This document shows positions 60,718 to 64,000 of a stretch of DNA of 64,000 bases, piece after piece. The DNA is taken from positions 5,828,001-5,892,000 of the forward strand of contig NZ_CP128360.1 of assembly GCF_030345095.1 (NCBI RefSeq). Reading direction: 5' to 3'. The DNA is from Solwaraspora sp. WMMA2056. Lineage in GTDB: Bacteria; Actinomycetota; Actinomycetes; Mycobacteriales; Micromonosporaceae. Numbering within the stretch: the stretch's first letter is position 1; every line of letters starts with the position of its first letter. Position numbers and translations under genes: made by a program. Below the pieces are notes generated by a model that was not told the origin of the DNA, ran no database searches, and saw nothing but the letters and a program-made list of their open reading frames with translations.

Positions 60718-62399
60718 GCAACATCCAAACCTGGACCCTCGTCTTCATCGTCGGCACGTTCGCCGTCTACCTGGGCATCGCCTGGCGCAGCCGGGTGAAG
60801 GAGACCACCGGCTTCTACGTCGCCGGTCAGGGCATCCCCACCGTCGCCAACGGTGCCGCCGTCGCCGCCGACTGGATGTCGGCCGCGTCGTTCATTTCGA
60901 TGGCCGGCCTGATCGCCTTCCTCGGCTCCGACGGCTCGATCTACCTGATGGGCTGGACCGGCGGTTACGTACTGCTGGCCCTGCTGATCGCCCCGTACCT
61001 GCGTAAGTGGGGCAAGTTCACCGTGCCGGAATTCGTCGGTGACCGTTACTCGGAAACCGTACGGACGATCGCGGCGGTCGCCGCGCTCATCATTTCCTTC
61101 ACCTACGTCGTCGGTCAGATGCGCGGTGGCGGCATCGTCTTCAGCCGGTTCCTCGGCCTGGACATCACCGGTGGCGTCATCGTCGCGGCGCTGGTGATCT
61201 TCGCGTACGCGGTGCTCGGCGGCATGAAGGGCATCACCTGGACCCAGGTGTCGCAGTACACGGTGCTCATCATCGCGTACCTGATCCCGGCGTTCGCGGT
61301 GGCGCAGCAGATGACCGGGCTGCCGATTCCGCAGGTGTCGTTCGGGCAGATCCTCGACGAACTCAACGCCCTCAGCGTGCAGATGGGGCTGACCCAGTTC
61401 ACCGAGGCGTTCTCGGCGCGGCCGCAGATCGACGTCTTCCTGGTGACGATGTCGCTGATGATCGGCACCGCCGGCCTGCCGCACGTGATCGTCCGGTTCT
61501 ACACCACCAAGACGGTCCGGGGCGCCCGCTACTCGGCGTTCTGGGCGCTGTTCTTCATCGCCCTGCTCTACACCACCGCCCCGGCGGTGGGCGCGTTCAC
61601 CAAGCTGAACCTGCTGCAGTCGGTGAACGGTGTGGCGGTCGACGCGCTGCCGGCCTGGGTCAACAACTGGGCGGCGACCGGGCTCGTCACGTTCGGCGAC
61701 GGCGTGCAGACCATCGGATCGGTCAGCAACAACCCCGCCTCCGGGGCCGACCTGATCGTCAACAACGACATCCTGGTGCTGGCCAGCCCCGAGATCGCCG
61801 GTCTGCCGGCACCGATCGTCGGTCTGGTCGCGGCCGGCGGCATGGCGGCCGCCATGTCCACGGCCGCCGGTCTGCTGCTGGTCATCTCGTCGTCGTTCTC
61901 GCACGACCTGTACTTCCGGCGGGTCAAGCGGGACTCCACCGACGCTCAGCGGCTGCTCGCCGGCCGGATCGCCATGGGCCTGGCGGTGCTGATCGCGGTG
62001 TACGCCGGCATCAACCCGCCGGCGTTCGTCGCCCAGGTGGTCGCGTTCGCGTTCGGCCTGGCCGCCGCGAGCTTCTTCCCGGTCATCGTGCTCGGCATCT
62101 TCTGGAAACGGTGCAACGCCACCGGCGCCGCCTCCGGCATGGTCGCCGGTCTGGTGTTCACCGCCGCGTACATGATCTACACGTTGGAGGTGTTCGGTAC
62201 CTCGGCACACGCGCACATCTTCGACATCAGCCCGGAGGCGATCGGCACCATCGGTGCCATCGTCAACTTCATCGTCACGATCGTCGTGTCGAAGATGACG
62301 GCACCGCCGCCAGCGGAGATCTCCGAGATGGTGGAGAGCATCCGCTACCCCGGCACGCGCCGTACGGTGGCCGCCAGCAGCACCGGCGACGCCACCTGA
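60714..62399 (+). CDS. sodium:solute symporter, VC_2705/ActP-like
   Basis: The 561-aa SSS transporter has about 13-14 helices. Typical stretches include FYVAGQGIPTVANGAAVAAD, WMSAASFISMAGLIAFLGSD, YAVLGGMKGITWTQVSQYTV and TAGLPHVIVRFYTTKTVRGA. It is in the subfamily that pairs with DUF4212 proteins and is related to acetate permease ActP, so short monocarboxylates such as acetate or propionate are likely cargo, driven by sodium or protons. A CRP-like site lies upstream of the operon. Coupled by ATGA to the small subunit. Specificity is inferred from the family only. Confidence 0.93.
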
Positions 62400-62518
62400 C
62401 CCACTCCCACCCCACCGACCGGCACCGGCCGGCGGTCGGCGACAACGACGTCGCCGGCCGCCGGCCGGCCCGTTCCCACGCGCGGTCGCCGGCCGGTGGT
62501 GGCCGGGAATCCGCCAAT

Positions 62519-62541
62519 CCACCACCCGGTGCGGGTGGTGG
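62519..62541. terminator. hairpin between symporter and LtrA gene
   Basis: CCACCACCCG (62519-62528) pairs perfectly with CGGGTGGTGG (62532-62541) around GTG and is followed by TTG. It lies 120 bases after the symporter stop and 17 before the LtrA GTG, so it may terminate the symporter operon, but could also lie in the leader of the LtrA transcript. Confidence 0.55.
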
Positions 62542-62557
62542 TTGCCAGAGTTGACGC

Positions 62558-64000
62558 GTGCACGACGAGACCCCGCATCCGCACCCGACCGCCGGCGGCC
62601 TGCGCCTGGTGCGGCGCGACGCGCGGGTGACCGGCGACGTCAGCTGGATGGAACTCTTCGTCGACGTACTCTTCGTCTTCGCCTTCCTCGAGATCACCAG
62701 CCTGATGGCGGCCGACACCGCACTCCTCGGCACCATCCGGGGCATCCTGGTCGTCCTGCTGCTGTGGCACTGCTGGACCGCCTGCGTCTGGCTCGGCAAC
62801 GTCGTGCACGTCGACCGTGGTGGGGTGCCACCGATGATGGCCGGGATCGCCGCCGTACTGCTGATCGTCGCGGTCGCGGTCCCCGAGTCGTTCGTCGACC
62901 GGCCTGGCAGCCTGGCTGGTCCGCTGGTCGTGGTGCTCGGCTACCTCGCGGTCCGGACCAGCGTCCTGGCGATCCTCACCCGGTCGCGCTGGCACGAAGG
63001 CCCACCCGGCCGGCGGCCGGCGGCCATCGCCTGGGCGACCCTCGCCGCCTCGGCGCCGGTGCTGCTCACCGCCGCGCTGCTGCCGCGGTGGCTGATGGAC
63101 CTGCTGCCGGCGGCGATCGACCCGGAACTGGCGCGGATCGGGCTGTTCGCGACCGCGCTCGCCATGGACTTCATGATCCTGGCAGCCGTCGGACGGGGCA
63201 GCTGGCAGATGGTCTCGCCGTGGCACCTCGCCGAACGGCACGCCCTGGTGGTCCTGGTCGCCCTCGGCGAGACGATCATCTCGATCGGCACCGGTGGCGG
63301 GCCGGGCACGGCGATCCCGGTCACCTGGTCGTTGATCGCCGCCGCCGGGCTGGGGATGTTGATCGTCACCCTGCTGTGGTGGAGCTACTTCGACCTCGCC
63401 AAGATCCTCGCCGAGCACGCCCTGGCCCGCCTGTCCGTCGTCGACCAGACCCGGATGGCCCGGGACGCCTACAGCGGGATGCACCTGCCGATGATCGCCG
63501 GGTTGATCGTGCTGGCGCTCGGCCTCAAGCAGGCGGTCGCCGCGACCTCCGGAGCCTCCGGCGCGGCATGGGGGCCGACGCACGTCCTGATCGTCTACGG
63601 CGGGGTACTGATCTACCTCGCCGCCCTCGTCGGCTTCGAATGGCGGACCGGTCGGCTGTTCGGTCGCAGCCCACTGCTCGGCATCGGGCTGCTGCTCTGT
63701 CTGCTCCCCCTGGCCACCCGGCTGTCGGTGCTGGGTGCCCTGGCCCTGCTGGCCGCCGGCCTCGTCGCGATGATCCTCGCCGACCGCACCGTGTTCCACA
63801 GCCGGCACACCCAACTGCACCACATGGTCGAGTCCGGGGCGTCCCGGCTGCACGGCGTGGTCCCCCGGGAACTCTTCCTCGACCTGGTCTTCGTCTTCGC
63901 GTTCCTCCAGGTCACCGTGTTGATGACCCGGCAGACCTCGGGGTGGGGCATCGTCCGGGGGCTCACCCTGCTCGCGATGCTGTGGTGGGCCTGGACGTCG
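62558..64000 (+). CDS. low temperature requirement protein A (LtrA), tandem-domain, cut by window end
   Basis: The GTG at 62558 opens a frame that runs off the window (481 codons seen). It begins MHDETPHPHPTAGGLRLVRR, then VSWMELFVDVLFVFAFLEIT, the opening motif of LtrA, followed by about ten helices including SPWHLAERHALVVLVALGET (LAERHGL.VIIALGE-type). From about residue 426 a second opening motif appears, VVPRELFLDLVFVFAFLQVT, so the protein holds two LtrA units in series. LtrA is a multi-pass membrane protein needed for growth at low temperature in Listeria; its mechanism is unknown. An antisense long frame on the other strand is not real. Confidence 0.88.
   Translation, partial: MHDETPHPHPTAGGLRLVRRDARVTGDVSWMELFVDVLFVFAFLEITSLMAADTALLGTIRGILVVLLLWHCWTACVWLGNVVHVDRGGVPPMMAGIAAVLLIVAVAVPESFVDRPGSLAGPLVVVLGYLAVRTSVLAILTRSRWHEGPPGRRPAAIAWATLAASAPVLLTAALLPRWLMDLLPAAIDPELARIGLFATALAMDFMILAAVGRGSWQMVSPWHLAERHALVVLVALGETIISIGTGGGPGTAIPVTWSLIAAAGLGMLIVTLLWWSYFDLAKILAEHALARLSVVDQTRMARDAYSGMHLPMIAGLIVLALGLKQAVAATSGASGAAWGPTHVLIVYGGVLIYLAALVGFEWRTGRLFGRSPLLGIGLLLCLLPLATRLSVLGALALLAAGLVAMILADRTVFHSRHTQLHHMVESGASRLHGVVPRELFLDLVFVFAFLQVTVLMTRQTSGWGIVRGLTLLAMLWWAWTS

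Overview
The window comes from a very GC-rich, GTG-tolerant actinobacterium, most likely a member of the Micromonosporaceae (Micromonospora-like). The basis is the rimP-nusA-ylxR-infB-DUF503-rbfA-DHH-truB cluster with actinobacterial signatures, a twin-arginine DUF4439 lipoprotein next to rimP, DUF6186, DUF574 and DUF5980-like proteins, and the pattern of ATGA/GTGA start-stop overlaps. The genus is inferred, not proven.

1-10,990: translation and transcription core, read leftward from rimP to the start of truB, with a MATE transporter and small membrane proteins inserted; two DUF4439 ferritin-like genes diverge from rimP. 11,000-22,300: a PadR regulator, map, a STAS protein convergent with a 1272-aa hybrid kinase/phosphatase, a flavin-reductase-like protein, a DUF309 protein, and a DUF574 methyltransferase + PAS-GGDEF-EAL pair.

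22,339-34,813: a complete 4-hydroxybenzoate/protocatechuate branch of the beta-ketoadipate pathway. pobA-pcaIJ-pcaHG-pcaB-pcaD-pcaC and an IclR regulator read rightward. A NitT/TauT-type ABC importer plus pcaF reads leftward from the same intergenic region. Two near-identical three-half-site operators lie in front of pobA and pcaI, so the inducer probably acts through the IclR protein on both arms: uptake, hydroxylation, ring cleavage, and thiolysis to succinyl-CoA and acetyl-CoA.

34,814-50,050: an accessory stretch. It holds a DUF998 protein, a winged-helix regulator with a beta-lactamase-fold hydrolase, and then a series of gene remnants: a TetR C-terminus abutting a decapitated alpha/beta hydrolase, a LacI C-terminus abutting a decapitated GH53 galactanase, a reductase C-terminus, a frameshifted zinc-ribbon ORF and an internally deleted P-loop kinase. 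Between the remnants sits an intact two-gene module of a two-helix membrane protein translationally coupled to a 1389-aa STAND-like ATPase with TPR repeats. It is the best candidate here for an undescribed (possibly conflict or defence) system.

50,050-64,000: a secreted protein, a membrane protein plus glycosyltransferase-like pair, an SDR with an N-terminal zinc-binding region, a SnoaL-like protein, an ECF sigma/zinc-finger membrane anti-sigma/ABC exporter operon, two small membrane proteins, a DUF4212 + SSS acetate-type symporter operon and a tandemly duplicated LtrA protein cut by the window end. No rRNA, tRNA, CRISPR array or transposase was found.
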